DNA of 64,000 nucleotides from Cordia subcordata (Eukaryota > Streptophyta > Magnoliopsida > Boraginales > Cordiaceae): positions 749,001 through 813,000 of the forward strand of contig JAPTOF010000020.1 in NCBI GenBank assembly GCA_028554755.1. Reading direction: 5' to 3'. Below the pieces are notes generated by a model. That model saw only the letters and a program-made list of their open reading frames with translations. It made no database searches and was not told the DNA's origin. Shown here piece after piece: positions 1-12,278 of this stretch; positions within the stretch are counted from its first letter, which is position 1; each line of letters starts with the position of its first letter. Both the position numbers and the translations under genes were made by a program.

Positions 1-245
1 AATAAATGGTCTTGAATATCAGCTACAAAAGCAGCTTTTAAGCATTCATCAAACCGTAACAAAGCAATCTCTAAACAATGGGGATGAATGAAAAGAAAGC
101 ACAACAATGATTAACCATTTCACTAACACAAAGGTACCAAGTTTTGACTCAAGACTTTTAACCCTCTTCAACGAGATAACCTGCTCCCTTTGGAGCACAA
201 ACCCAAGCTTGACTATTTTCCAGTATAGAACGGAGCTTTGTTTGC
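1..245 (-). other. Probable 3' UTR and downstream flank of NTF2
   Basis: This stretch follows the NTF2 stop codon on the minus strand. No open reading frame with family resemblance was seen in it. It is assigned to the 3' UTR by position only. Confidence 0.45.
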
Positions 246-2497
246 CTACCCATAGTTCAGCCGAAAAACATCATTCAGCACGTAAAAGCTTCCCTGCGGT
301 GTTGGCATTAAATGAAACATCTGCAAATGAAATCGAACGAGTAAATGTGAGGAAAAACATGCCATTGAACAGACATCTAAAGCTGGTATGAGATATTGCG
401 CCTTTGCTACTGTTAGACCACAAAAAACATTAGCATACCCAAACATCTGAGCCAAAATAGTACCAGGCCTTTGTTATAATGTACCATTGTCAAAGTTTCA
501 TCCTTCTCCATTCAAAACATATTCACATATGCAAATTCAAAACAACGTACCGCCGTCAAAGTTTCAACAGAGAAGAAATTGCTCTATCCGAAAAAGGCAA
601 ACACATGCACACTTTCAGAAATTTACAGCTAAAATACAGATCTCTTGATCTCAACAGAGGTAGACCAGTCGCTAAATTAGAAAATGAGCTTTGAAAGGGA
701 GAGGGCTATTAAATTATATAAAACTCTGGCAAAAACGAGTAAAGCTGGTTTTTGATACCAAAGCATATCCGTGCATGCAAATGCAAAACAATGTACAATT
801 CTTGAAGTTTTGATTGAGAAAAACTTGAACTGCCCGAAAAGGGTGGCCCATATATATGCTTTCAGATTCTACAGCCAAAATAAAAAGGCCTCTCTTGAAA
901 TTAATAGATACAGCCAATTCTCTAAATTACAGAGGTCACTTGGAGAAAAAATCAGCAGAAAATAATTAAGGTTTAACTAATCATAGCATTTACACTAGTA
1001 AATACTCGGTCTGAGAACTACATAAAGCAACAGGCCTTAAAAGGGAAACTGCATAAAGAGACAGGCCATATCAGCAGATTTCTTACGGACTGTTGACAGT
1101 AGTACTACTCTTCTACTATTTAAAAGCAATACTTTACTCTGCAAACTAAATAAAGTGACATGAAAACTGAATAAAGCAAGAGGCCATTGTGACAAGACGG
1201 GCAAAGCAAAGAAAACAGATAGACACGCATCTAGCTACTAAGAGGGTGTTTGGCTTTGCTTACTTGGTGCTTACAAGCAGCAAATAATAAAAAATATGTG
1301 AAAGAGTACTTAGATGCTTAAAATAAGCAAAGCCGAACACCCTCTAAAGCTTGCTTCATAACTAATAAAGAAAGGATTAGTATTGTTGGTTGGTCAATCG
1401 CAGCTTGCTCCACCTGTTAGTCCTACCTCAAAGCCACTCCAAACAATCCATTTTGCAGTGCTACTCTCAATTTCTATAAGAAAGTTATTTTTACACCAAT
1501 CTCTTGATGATCATTAGACCAAGATATACACCCATTTTAGTGCCCATTTGAACGGGCTATTTTCCCCCCAAAAAGAATACTTTTTTTTGGGTCAAACAAA
1601 AAGAATACTTTTAAAATACCTTTCTTTCGTTTAAGAAAAGTATAGTTTTCAAATAGACATTTAAAATTTGCAGAAGCAAAACAGTTAAGCTATCAAAAGA
1701 TCACTACTCTGAAAAGTTTTACAAAAGTTCTTTTCTTTAAGCCAATCCAGACAGCCCTTTACAATTATCCAAATATAGTCTAAGGAATACTTTGATTAAC
1801 CACTTCGGTTCAGAAATTTGAGGAAAAAAAAATAGACCCCAACATTAGCCTCGCTTGTGCGTATGTACGTGGGTGTATGGGCCTGTTTGAATTGGTTTTT
1901 TCCATGTACTTTTTTTTACTGATAAAATCATATGTTCTATTGCAATAAATATTTGGATTACATTTAAAAATAAATAAATAAAACTCTAAAAAGAACTCAA
2001 TTTTTAGCTTCTTAAACAGCGTTTTTCTCAAAAATTTTAGAGAAAAGAGATTTTGAAAAGGCAATCCAAACGAGCCCTATATATTACTACAGAAAAACAA
2101 ATGAACACAGTAGATCAGTCAGTACAAATGTAAGAAAATTACAGACAAACACAGAAAGAGAGAGAGAATACACACAGTAAGAATATACATATACCTGAGA
2201 GAATTTGAGGGTGTGTTGTTCCCCTTGCAGCTGGAGATTACCGGAGACGAGGACAAGCATGCCGCCGGCGGGACCAGAGGGCTGGCAATCGACGGTGGAG
2301 ATGACGTGCTGGCACTGCTGGAAGGGCAAGCTGTTGAGCTTGGCGGCTATGTTCTGGGCTCCTTGGATCTTCTGGCCCTCAAATGTGAGCATGGATTGGT
2401 CCTGGTACAGGCCCACTAACACGGCCCGATTTGAATCGAATGTGGTGTAGTAGTGCTCCACAAATGCTTTTGCCACCGCGTCTGGGTCAATCGCCAT
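246..2497 (-). CDS. NTF2: Nuclear transport factor 2 (NTF2), two exons
   Basis: Small homodimeric factor that binds RanGDP and FG-nucleoporins and returns Ran to the nucleus through nuclear pores. Coding exon 1 is 2497-2195, starting at the ATG of MAIDPDAVAKAF. Exon 2 is 320-246, coding MFHLMPTPQGSF to LNYG and the TAG stop. The junction is CAG|GTATAT to TGCAG|ATG, phase 0. The product is 125 aa, normal for plant NTF2 (about 122-126 aa), and one NTF2 domain fills it: the N-terminal helix region with FVEHYYTTFD, then LTFEGQKIQGAQNI, then the C-terminal strands. The ATG at 2509 region that reads MNIT is not needed; family proteins begin at MAID. The 1.87 kb intron holds two MITEs. Known in Arabidopsis as NTF2A next to AHK3, the same neighbour as here. 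Identification is firm; transcript ends are not determined. Confidence 0.95.
1242..1344. mobile_element. Tourist-like MITE (103 bp) in NTF2 intron
   Basis: The left end GAGGGTGTTTGGCTTTGCTT is matched by the right end, whose reverse complement differs at one base (TTCGG for TTTGG). TAA flanks it on both sides (1239-1241 and 1345-1347). A terminal repeat of this kind with a TAA/TTA target duplication is the hallmark of PIF/Harbinger non-autonomous elements. There is no coding capacity. Confidence 0.88.
1879..2077. mobile_element. Tourist-like MITE, GGGCTCGTTTGGATTG family, in NTF2 intron
   Basis: Starts GGGCCTGTTTGAATTGG and ends with the inverted form CAATCCAAACGAGCCC. The interior is A/T-rich and resembles the other family members in this window. 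A three-base TAT lies on both sides, a possible variant of the usual TAA/TTA duplication. Confidence 0.75.
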
Positions 2498-2700
2498 GGT
2501 AATATTCACGCGCCGCCGCGGAGAGTTTGTTTCGCCTTTTGCTTTGCTGCTTAAACGATGATGGTTGGATTTTTGGTGTTATGTATGTATATGCATACAT
2601 ATACATATACATATATATATATAGATGCGTATGGTAGGTTGATTTTGCTTGAATCTCACGCCACGCGATGGAGGGAAAATACGCTAAATATAAAATTGGG
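2498..2700 (-). promoter_or_regulatory. NTF2 leader and core promoter region
   Basis: Immediately upstream of the NTF2 ATG on the minus strand. A run of alternating A/T at about 2609-2623 reads TATATATATATA on the coding strand, about 115 bp from the ATG, and is the best TATA candidate. Its assignment is by sequence and position only. Confidence 0.4.
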
Positions 2701-2747
2701 ACCCAACTAAAATGCCCCCATATTACACGTGTGAAATTCTCTTTTTT

Positions 2748-2830
2748 GGAATTTTATGAATTATTGAAGAAATAATTTTTTTGTTATATTGGAATTTTAT
2801 GAATTATTGAAGAAATAATCTATTTTGTAT
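2748..2830. repeat. Tandem duplication, 43-bp period
   Basis: The string GGAATTTTATGAATTATTG begins at 2748 and again at 2791, and the following AAGAAATAAT is also repeated. It looks like a recent local duplication. Confidence 0.85.
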
Positions 2831-3218
2831 ATAACAAGATATAAGAAAAAATATATTATTTTGGTATATAGCAAGAACGTTAAACATTAAAAATACGATA
2901 TAAAACAGGAAGAATTACGTCTTTTATACATCACGAGAATGTCATACACTAAGAATACGACATTAAATATGACAAATTGTTACTACTATTATTATTATCA
3001 TTGTTCATGTAAAAGTAGAATAGTTTAAGATTAGATCGTTAAATTTTAAAAAATTAGGAAAATAGGAAAAGAAGATTTGGTTATTTATAATTGGATCAAA
3101 GCCCAGACACTGAGACAATGGAATAGGTAGATGAAAGCCCAAGGTTTTGGCGCAAGTGGTAATTGCATTCCTTGCATGTAGCAAACACCCACCGCACACA
3201 ATAACTCATTCACTATAA

Positions 3219-3345
3219 TGGGCTCATTTGTATTAGCTTCTCCTAAAAGCCTTTTTTTAATAATTTTTGGAAAAAAAATTTGACTTACAACCCTTTTCAG
3301 AATTTTAACTCTTTTGAAAGTCAAGCTAAATAGTTATTACAAAAA
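3219..3345. mobile_element. Truncated MITE fragment, same family as 1879-2077
   Basis: Begins GGGCTCATTTGTATTAGCTT, close to the family terminus, and shares interior strings with the copy at 32224-32445 (a TTTTGGAAAAAAAA tract, and AGCTAAATAGTTATTA-like sequence). The opposite terminus is missing. Confidence 0.5.
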
Positions 3346-4328
3346 TAATATGCTTTATTCTCTCGTAGACATGGCACCACATTGCTCCCTATAATGTCTT
3401 CCAAAAGAAATGAGTTGGCTCTCAATAATGCGATATTACAAATGACATTTAACTACAATTGTTATTGAATATTTCGTGGACCGAACATCTCTTCTGTGAA
3501 AAGCATTCAAGGAAATGTGCTTGTCCAAGCTTCTGTGCCTGCTCAATTTACATTTACATTTACATTTACATTTTTTAATCAGAAAGCATACTAGCAATAG
3601 AAATTCTGCAGCAGCACGAGTCAGAGGTTCCCTGTAATAAAATCAGGAAAAAATGAAAAGGATCTTCTTATTCGATACACCGTACTAATTACATCGAACT
3701 CGATTGAACGGATTTTCCAGTGTCAGAAAAAAGGAAAAGATAACAACCGAATATGTACAAGTATGGGTAAGATTTCTTCTTTTTTTTTTTTTTTCTTTTT
3801 CTTTTATTAGTGTAACAATGTACATGTTGCCTTTCTTTCTATGTTGCTGAGATGTGCTACATATCTACAATCAATTACCAATCTCTATGGTGCCAAGCCT
3901 AACCTACCATGGTCTCTACAAGTTTGGAGCTAAAGAATTGAATTTTCCCCATACATGGTAGAACTGCAAAGGCTTCTATCGTTGTATCTGAGCTCGATTA
4001 GATGCTTCCCGGTCTCATCCATCCGCGGTCTCTTGCCAAAAGGATGAGCACGATATAGCAGGGAAAAATAACTTCAGTCTTTCACCTTGGAAAAACTGTA
4101 ATCCACACAGAAAAGGTATATACATTGATGCAAAGTCAAATGTCTTTCCTGGAGAACAAGAGATAAAGCAGCGTATTTAACTCGTCGGTTAATATAAAAG
4201 TTGAACAAAGGGATGAAACGTGGATGGACGAATACTCACCGCTGGGCCCAAGGTACATCAGAGGGCAGTGCTTGTCAGCTTCTGCCACAGCAGGCATTGT
4301 AGTCATCCATCTGAAAGGCTCACACACC

Positions 4329-7300
4329 CTAGAAAAAGCGTGAGACTTCACGGTAAAGTTGCTCAGCTTCAAATGGTTTTGAGACGTATCCATCCATTCC
4401 ACACCTAAGGCACTCTTCATTTGTAGCCTGAATGACATCGGCAGTCATAGCTAATATAGGAACATGCCAGTTTAAAACATGTCCATAAGCTTCAGCAGAT
4501 ATTTCCCCACGTTGGATTTGATGATTGATATTAAACTCCATGGTTCTAATCTTATTTGTAGCTTCAAACCTGTGGAAGAACTCATCTAATAAGCTGGCCA
4601 GTGGCATGCATGTTGTGACACAAACAGAAGAAAATAAGAGGTTAAAATGGAGAGCAGCACAAAATAAGAGGTCAAAAATGGAGAGCAGCCCAAGTGAGAT
4701 ACAAACTCTACTTCACAATAGAAACACTAAAAATTGTACAATGGAACCAACCGTGTACCCTGTTCCAGAGTGACCAAGTATTGACATTTTCCTTGGATCT
4801 CTTAAAACTGAGTTTTTACAGTTAAGTTTGCCAATAACAGGAAAAAAAAGAAAGAAAGAAATGCGGTACATACCCATCCATTTCTGGCATCTGGATGTCC
4901 ATGAAACAGGCATCAAACCGGTGAGGAGGCTTTAGAAGTGAGACAGCCTTTTTCCCGCTATCTGCACATACTACATCAGCACCATACTTGCGCAGAGCAC
5001 CAGCAGCGACTTTGAGATTCACATTATTGTCATCTACAACAAGAATTTTTCTCCCAACAAGAAGGTTATGAAGAGGGAGATTAGAGTGTTCTCCATTCTT
5101 GTAATTTCCTTTGTTACCAACACCCATGACACGTTGCAGGGCAGCAGCAAGCATACCAGCTCTAAGTGGCTTCATGATGATAAACGGAGAAGAAACACCA
5201 TTTTCCGAGACATTAGCTCTGGTAGAGATTTTAGGATTAGCTAAAAGAAAAACTCCAGGTGAAACACTACAATCACTTGTCTGTAATTTACAGATAAAGA
5301 GTCTTGATAATTTGAAATCCTTATCCCACACTTCCTGTTCAATAAGTACAATGTTTACTGGTGTTTTTCCAGTGCTTATGCTTGAGAAACCATGATGTAA
5401 ATCAGGAACCACTTCCACATGGATTCCAAGCCGCTGAATGTGATATTTTGAGACTATTGCACGGACAGGTCTGTGGTCCACAACCAATGCTCTCAAGCCC
5501 TGAAATTCTAAAGAAATGGAGTCGGACTGGTTTTTTATTTGCTGGCTCTTCTGCTCATTTGAATTGAAGCAGCCACTGGAGAAAACAGCCGTGAAAGTAA
5601 ATGTCGAACCAATCTTTGGCAAGCTCACAAAACCAATTTCTCCTTTCATGAGATGGACTAAGCACTTGCTAATGCTTAGCCCAATACCTGTACCCCCATG
5701 AATTCGGGCAATCGAGGGCCTCACCTGCACAAAAGGAGTGAATATACGATCTTGGGCATCTAAGGGGATCCCCACCCCAGTGTCCTCTACAGATACAAGG
5801 AGATTGATGTTATCAGGGGATGACGACGAGCAAGAAGATGTGGATTTCTCTTGACAGAAAGTTTTAAATCCTACCCAGCTCTGGCGTCTATCAGCTACAG
5901 GCCACCCACTCAGAGTGTTAGTTGATGATGCTTCTGTCTCAACTTCTATAGACTCCAACACCTCTTCAACAAGACGGACAGTTACAAATATGTGTCCTTG
6001 ATCAGTGAACTGCTCAAATTGATAAAGCGTTAGTTGGACATTTGTTTAAAGGACAATTTGTAGTTTAGGCAGGTATGAGTAAATATCTACTAAGATGCCA
6101 AATAAGGTGCTAATAACTGAACATTAAGTAATTAAATATTCAACTAGAGAAAATAGGAATATCATCCTTGCTGGTTCTGCTTAAGCTCTATAATCAATTG
6201 ATTCGGTATATACATTCTTACTGTAGTTCATTAAAGCGTTTTCTTTCCCGTCTATTTCCTAGTTGGCAGAACTTAAGAAAACCTACTGAACTCTTGCCCT
6301 TATCTCAAGGCAGAAAGTGAAAGGAATCGCATTGCCGACTTACTTTGATTGAATTGCCCATTAGATTTGTGATAATCTGCCGAAATCTCCCAGGATCACC
6401 AATCAGCGTCTCAGGTACGTTCCCAGAGATGTACACTGCTAACTGCTCCCCACAATATGTTGTAAATTAAGTTAGAAATCAGAAGTCTAACATGGCAACA
6501 ATGGAAGAAGAGCAAATCAAAACTGTGACATGCAAATTATATTACCTCAACACCTTTTTCTTGTGATTTCCCAGAAAAAAGTGATAAAACATCATCCAGA
6601 ATTGCTCTCAAGTTGAAACACACAGCCTCAAGCTCAAGTTTGCCAGATTCTATTTTTGCTTGGTCCAGAACCTCATTTATGAGTGACACTAAAGCTTTAC
6701 CACTAGCCTGAGCAGTCCTGACATAATCTTGCTGAGTTACATCTAGTTTGGTGTCCATGAGCATGTGCAACATCCCTGGAAAATTCATAAACGTTATGCA
6801 AAATAAAATACTTGCAGCAGATATAGAAAATCAAATTATGATAATTAACAGTGAGATGAAAGTTTATCCGAGACTCACCAAGAACGCCGTTCATAGGAGT
6901 CCTAATCTCATGAGACACAGTAGCAAGGAACTACAGATAATTGAACAATGTCAGATATATGTTTACATATACACATCAGTAAAAGATAACATTCTATAGA
7001 AAGCAACATCAGCATCTACCTGGGACTTTGCAACATCGGCGGCTTCAGCACGCTTTTTGAGTTCCATCATCTCATGATAATCATCCTCAACTTTTGCTAT
7101 CCGATTTACTGTTGCATGGAATATTTGCCCCATAAGTAATGCAATCACAAGGACACCAAAAGCAGTTGTTATTGCAAGCCACGGCCATGGTGCTTTCTGC
7201 TTAAACCTGCATCAAAAAAATATTTTTTGTTAATAGATCCTTGTGCACTACTTCAAACCCAGTGATCAGAATAATCTCCCTTGAGTTCACTTTTCAGACA

Positions 7301-9968
7301 TGCACATCACACATGATGAGGTCTAAGATGATCAGTAATCTAGCAAATGAGAAAGACCTTCTGCAACAACACTTAGTATGTAGTTATACATGAACAAGAA
7401 AATCAATTACCTGCAGTGCATTTCATGCTTCCTGTAAGGATCCCCAAAGTTTAGGACACTAACATGCAGCAGGCCGTCATCTGATATATTTGACCCATAC
7501 ATGCTGATAGCATTAGAGAGATTAGTCGTATCATACACATTTACAAGAATGGTTTGCTTGCTAGCCAGCTGATGAAGTAGCTTTTCAACTAGTGATTCAA
7601 TATCAAAAACTCCTCCAAGATACCTGTTTTGGACAAGCAAAAATTTTAACACATTATCTGAATTCTTCCCAACAAATCTTCTCTGCCTTACAAAGGTCAA
7701 CTACTCAAGTTCAAGTCTTCCATTTTATTTCTCTATTGATCATGAATTTCTCTATGGAATGCTAATTCACTAAAGCGTTTGTTTCTATAATGCACTACTT
7801 GAGATGACTTTGCTTAATCACAATAGACATACAAAAGGAGAAACTTTCATTAGATTTCTTTCTTCTTTGGTATTTCCATGAGAGATTTTCATTGTTTTGC
7901 CTTTTTCTTTTCTTTTTATCTGTTTGGACATCTCTCTATTATCTTGGTGCAAAGAGGAAATGGACTAATGCAGTAAGAAAATGCTTCAGTCCACAAAGTT
8001 CAGCCATCACACTCACTAACTGGGAGCCAAACTTGGTTATCGGCAAGATTTAAAAGATTGATAAACTTTATAACTACTCCATAGTTTCCATCTTGCTATT
8101 TAAATATCTCCTCATTCTCCTTGCTCCTCCCATGGGCTAGAACTAAAAACTCTAAGTCAAAATAATAGCACTAAAGTAAGCAATTAACAGACCCATCAGT
8201 TGCTTTAATCCGCTCATTGGGGGTTGCGTTGGATGGAAGATCTTTCTTGTAGACTGCAAAAGTCAATATCACTCCCAGACGATTTGTTTTGATCAGCCTG
8301 AAGGGAGCAGTGAGCACACCCTTTCCTGATGCTCTAGCACGTAAAACATTCTCACGATCTTCCTGTTGACACAAAAAGTTCCATGTCATAATTTTCTCTC
8401 TCTTTATTTAAATCTAGTCACCTTCTCTCCCCTTCTCAAGCTAGACAACACAAAGAACACCAAAAAAGATCATGCAACAGTAGGAGCAATAAAATTATCA
8501 GTTACATCAAAATTATAACATAGTAAGATATTGATCTAAAGTAAAACAAACAGATAATACAAGCAGAAGTGCTACACCTTTCCAGATAGCATATCAAGGG
8601 AAATCACATGTGCAACAGTATCCTGTGCAAAGATAACAGGGGCATATTCTTCCTGAATTGGGGACGGCTCCAGCATTCCTGGATTATACTCATCCTTATG
8701 GACTGGGGTTTGCTCAAGGGTATCCATTCTCTTTATTGTCCATCCTTGCTGCTTCTCAAATTGCTCTCTTTCAGAATGGAGCACCCTAACAGCATACGCC
8801 ACTCCACTTGTTAAAGGCCTCTCAAAAGCTGTTCTTTCCGTATATTTTGCAAAGGTCCTCTGTGCATCCAGAAAATCAGAAATTTTAATTAATATTAATA
8901 TAAGAGATTACGGCAAAAGAATATGATCAGGTACTAGATGCTAAATGCATCACTCAGACAGGACCTCTACAATATGTGGAAGGAGTTGTATTCTCCAAGA
9001 AACCCCTCAAGGACCTTACTGGTTAGAACTATAGTAAATTGACGTATAAGTAAAACACGCAATTCAGAAGATGAGCAAAGCAATTTCAGGAAAAAAAAGA
9101 TTACATTCCATGCTGTTTTTGGGAGCTAAGACAGTAGAGCAATGCAAGTGGAAATATTATCTACTAGTTAATTTAGGAACACTAATTTACGCAACTTGAA
9201 GATTTTTTTTTTCCCTTTACAAACCCCCCACCCCCAAATCTAACCCCTGTCCCCCATGGGATTTGATCCAAAGATCTCGCACTTAGGCGGTGGCAGTCTC
9301 GACCACTTGAGCTACCCCTAATCCCCAACTTGAAGAATTATCAAGCATGTGGATATTCATATTCTATAAGTTAATGAGGCAGTATGAAGTGAATAATATT
9401 ATTAATTTCACCAATTATCCACTACTAGTAAAAAAGATAATCTAATAGTTACTTTAGGAACACCAATTTATGCAACGTGAAAAATTATCAACGTTACCTG
9501 ATCAATAGCAGAAGGGCTCTTGCCATGGTGAAAGGTTGAGATCAAAATGGACATGGCCTGAATATGGTTCATACTCACATTAAACTGATCCTGCAACATT
9601 CTAGCCCTCTCATCACACATACTTGCAAGAGTCTCCTTCCTCTTTTCCACAGTTTGAGAGCTCATGTACCAAAATACCCCTAAAGAAACTAGGATCCAAG
9701 ACAATATCCATGTGGTCAGAAGCTTCCTCCACCAAGTTTTTCTCACTTTCTTGTACCCAAGATACTGAGAGTAAAGATGGTGGATCTTACTCCTAACATC
9801 TATTAAATTCCATATTTGCCCTCCAGAGTCACCCAACTCAGTCTTTGTGGTCATTGCTCCAACATTATACAACCAATTCATGGACAAAACTGATACAAAC
9901 CAGCAACATAGAATCAAAATTAGATGCCCCACCTTCAAGCCAAACCCGGTTACATGAAGCAAACTCAT
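4329..9968 (-). CDS. AHK3: Cytokinin receptor hybrid histidine kinase, AHK3 type
   Basis: ER/plasma-membrane sensor that binds cytokinin through a CHASE domain and passes phosphate His to Asp to HPt proteins. Ten coding exons: 9968-9498, 8859-8578, 8362-8193, 7623-7411, 7206-7020, 6930-6879, 6775-6546, 6442-6344, 6009-4874, 4569-4329. All junctions are GT/AG and keep frame; the product is 1026 aa (Arabidopsis AHK3 about 1036). Visible domains: TM near residues 15-36 and 83-101, CHASE about 150-360, TM about 386-408, kinase H-box [10 protein letters not shown] with His448, N-box [11 protein letters not shown]-box DTGVGIP and [10 protein letters not shown] receiver-like domain follows (VVDHRP, no acidic pair, Glu in the acceptor strand LIEQE), then a true receiver with [14 protein letters not shown] (acceptor Asp939) and SKPFE. 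The start agrees with the family N-terminus. Neighbour of NTF2 as in Arabidopsis. Intron 1 holds a SINE. Confidence 0.95.
9203..9325 (-). mobile_element. tRNA-derived SINE in AHK3 intron 1
   Basis: On the minus strand it reads a Pol III A box TAGCTCAAGTGG (9314-9303) and a B box GGATCAAATCC (9269-9259), and it ends in an A-run (plus-strand Ts at 9203-9212). An 11-bp target duplication CAACTTGAAGA flanks it exactly at 9192-9202 and 9326-9336. It lies in the same orientation as the host gene. Confidence 0.9.
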
Positions 9969-10860
9969 CCAAAGCAATTATTGCATAAGTTAGCCCCCAA
10001 ATGGTATCAAAATCCAATCTTCTGAAGAATTAACAGACCCCCTTATGAAAAAGTTCAAAAGTTTGAAGGCGGTCAGATGAATACTGAAAGAAAATAAGCC
10101 GGCAACCTCATAAAACTCACTTAAAAGCAAGCAAATTTGTTGAAGAAGATAAAGGTGATGATGCTACCTTATCCACCTGAACTGATTCAAAAACTGAAAT
10201 TTGCTGAGAGACACAAATTCCTGGAAGATAAGAAATCCTCAGACGCCCAAACAACAAAGAGAGAGAATCAGAGAATCAAACCAAGGTTCGAATTTTGCAA
10301 GACAGAAGAGAATTTTTTGAGCTTCTATCGTGTTGACTACCAACCAAAACCAAAAGCCAGATGGAGAAATACTCCAAAATCAACTAACAGTGCCAAGATG
10401 CTTATAGTAATCAAACTAGACACAACCTAAGACAGCATAAAATAAAGTACCCCAACAAAGAATCTGACAGCAAATTTTAGTTTGCTATGAAGTTTCCTTA
10501 AAAGTCTTGAAATATACACATGTGAAGAACTAATCAAGCATGTGGGTGCTGGAAGAGTTTGACTCTCAAGTAAAGCCCAACTTTTTTGGAGTTTCTGAAT
10601 GTCTAGGCAATAATGCAAGAAAGATTAAAATGATGGCAAAAGCAAGTTACCCAACAGTGAGAGAGATAGAGAGAAAGAGAGAGAGAGAGTTACAAAAAAA
10701 AATACGCAGCCAAGGAGTGAAAATTTTCGTTTCACGGATGATAGTATGCAACAAAAGAATCTTTGAAAGCAAAAAACAAAGATGAACATGGTTGTAGGAA
10801 GTGTCCCCTGGCACAAGTCCATTATCTCTATCCATGCCATCTAAACCAACCCAAAAAATG
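9969..10860 (-). promoter_or_regulatory. AHK3 leader and proximal promoter
   Basis: Upstream of the AHK3 ATG on the minus strand. It contains a (GA)n/(CT)n tract at about 10659-10689, CT-rich on the coding strand as in many plant leaders. A leader intron is possible but I could not fix its junctions. No protein resemblance was found in the short open frames here. Confidence 0.4.
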
Positions 10861-10975
10861 GAGTTGCATTAAAAAGAATTATATAATTTAAAAAGAAAGT
10901 ATTACTTGAGAAGTCAAAATTTTAAAAGAAGAAATATTTTTTTTAAATTAAAAATATATTTTTTTCTTAAAAAAA

Positions 10976-11838
10976 TTAATCCAATTAGAATTAAATTCAA
11001 ATAAGTCTCTATTGTTAATATTTTTTTATTTTAGTCCCTATTGTTACAAATAATTTATATAAGTCCTCAATGTTTACTTATTATAGTCAAATTAGTCCCT
11101 ACAGTTAGAGTTAAATTCAAATAAATCCCTAATATTTACATATTTTTTAATTTTAATCCCTGTTATTTTAAATAATTCATACAAGTCCTCAATGTTTAAT
11201 TATTATGGTTAGATTAGTCCCTACAATTAGAATGGACGTTAGTTTTGACGAAAATGTCCCAAATGACCTCAAACATAAAAGCAATTGACAATCTTACCCT
11301 TTGCGCTATAAAACGAAATCCGATTATCTATTTTTTTAAGCAAGAATTCCTAGCCAAAAAGAAAAAAAGCAGTAAGAATTTAACATTTTGGATGATAGTT
11401 ATTGCATTCTTTGCATATTTGGATTTATTGTGAACTTTTATAAGACACATCAGACATCTGATTGAAATTTTTTAATGAAAATTAGGAACTTTTATTGTCT
11501 AAAAATTATTCCATAATGAAATTTACAGTACAAAAGTTCAAGATATTATAATCAACTAAGAATAAAAAAAATTACTTCCAATCTTTTTTATTTATTTTTT
11601 CTTAAAACAGGGACTAACTTAAATAAGATTATAAAACATTGAAGACTAATATGAATTTTTTTCAATGGAAATTAGTTTGACTAATTTTGTGAAACATTGG
11701 GAATAATATAAATTTTTTTAAATAATAAGGATTAATCTGATTATATTTATAAAATATTAAAGACTAATTTAAATATTTTAAAATAATAAGGATTACTTTA
11801 AAAAAATAAAAAAAATAATAGAGACGTATTGTAAAATT
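10976..11838. mobile_element. Non-autonomous DNA element with long imperfect TIRs
   Basis: The left part (10984-11225) is two tandem copies of a 120-bp unit with AGTCCCTA-ATTGTT-like phrases. The right part (about 11595-11838), read in reverse complement, shows the same phrases (GTCTCTATTATTTTTTTTATTT, AGTCTTTAATATTT). Long subrepeat-bearing inverted ends are typical of Mutator-like non-autonomous elements. The exact ends and target duplication were not resolved. Confidence 0.5.
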
Positions 11839-12176
11839 TACCCATCCAAATATGCCTCAGCTGTCAAAATAAAATAAAATATTTCAACTTCCAGTTGTGT
11901 ACTTGTATTTACATCTCAATCTATATGCACGCTCAGTGGACAACTCCAACACGACAAGTTGTTAAACTATATCAGCTCCTTGTATGCTTCTGTTAAATTA
12001 GTTGACAGTTTTAACCTTCCATGCAGAGTTTAATGTCATGTATGACATCAAGTACCAATGGATGCAACTATATGTGTTGGCAGTCGGCGTTTGGCTGCCT
12101 CGAACGAGGATTATTATCTTCTTTTTCTTTCATCTCCTCAGCCACATTCAAATGTTACGGATTAGATTATTAATAT

Positions 12177-12278
12177 GGATTAAGAGATAGTTCAAAAAAT
12201 TACAGTTATTTTTTCGAGATTTAAGGTTTTGGGTTCGATTTCACAGGAGTGGGAGCTTTCAAAAAAAAAAAAAGAATC
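12177..12278 (+). mobile_element. Short tRNA-derived SINE
   Basis: It has an A-box-like TAGTTCAAAAAATTA region, a B box GGGTTCGATTTC at 12231-12242 and a terminal A-run at 12261-12273. Near-identical 13-bp flanks AGATTATTAATAT (12164-12176) and AGATTATTGATAT (12279-12291) fit a target duplication with one later change. Confidence 0.65.

Larger units (their letters stand above)
2701..4328. other. NTF2-AHK3 intergenic stretch and AHK3 3' UTR
   Basis: Non-coding, A/T-rich. It contains a 43-bp tandem duplication (2748-2830), a MITE fragment (3219-3345) and a TTTACA hexamer repeat (3547-3570). The part nearest 4328 should be the AHK3 3' UTR. Nothing else was recognised. Confidence 0.5.

Noticed and set aside
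2205..2450. Long plus-strand open frames over NTF2
   Set aside because: They are antisense to NTF2 exon 1 and have no family resemblance; the minus-strand protein is clearly NTF2.
4136..4438. Alternative longer C-terminus for AHK3 in another frame
   Set aside because: The correct frame ends YREVSRFF followed by a stop at 4329, which matches the end of the family's last receiver; the other frame shifts within the conserved domain.
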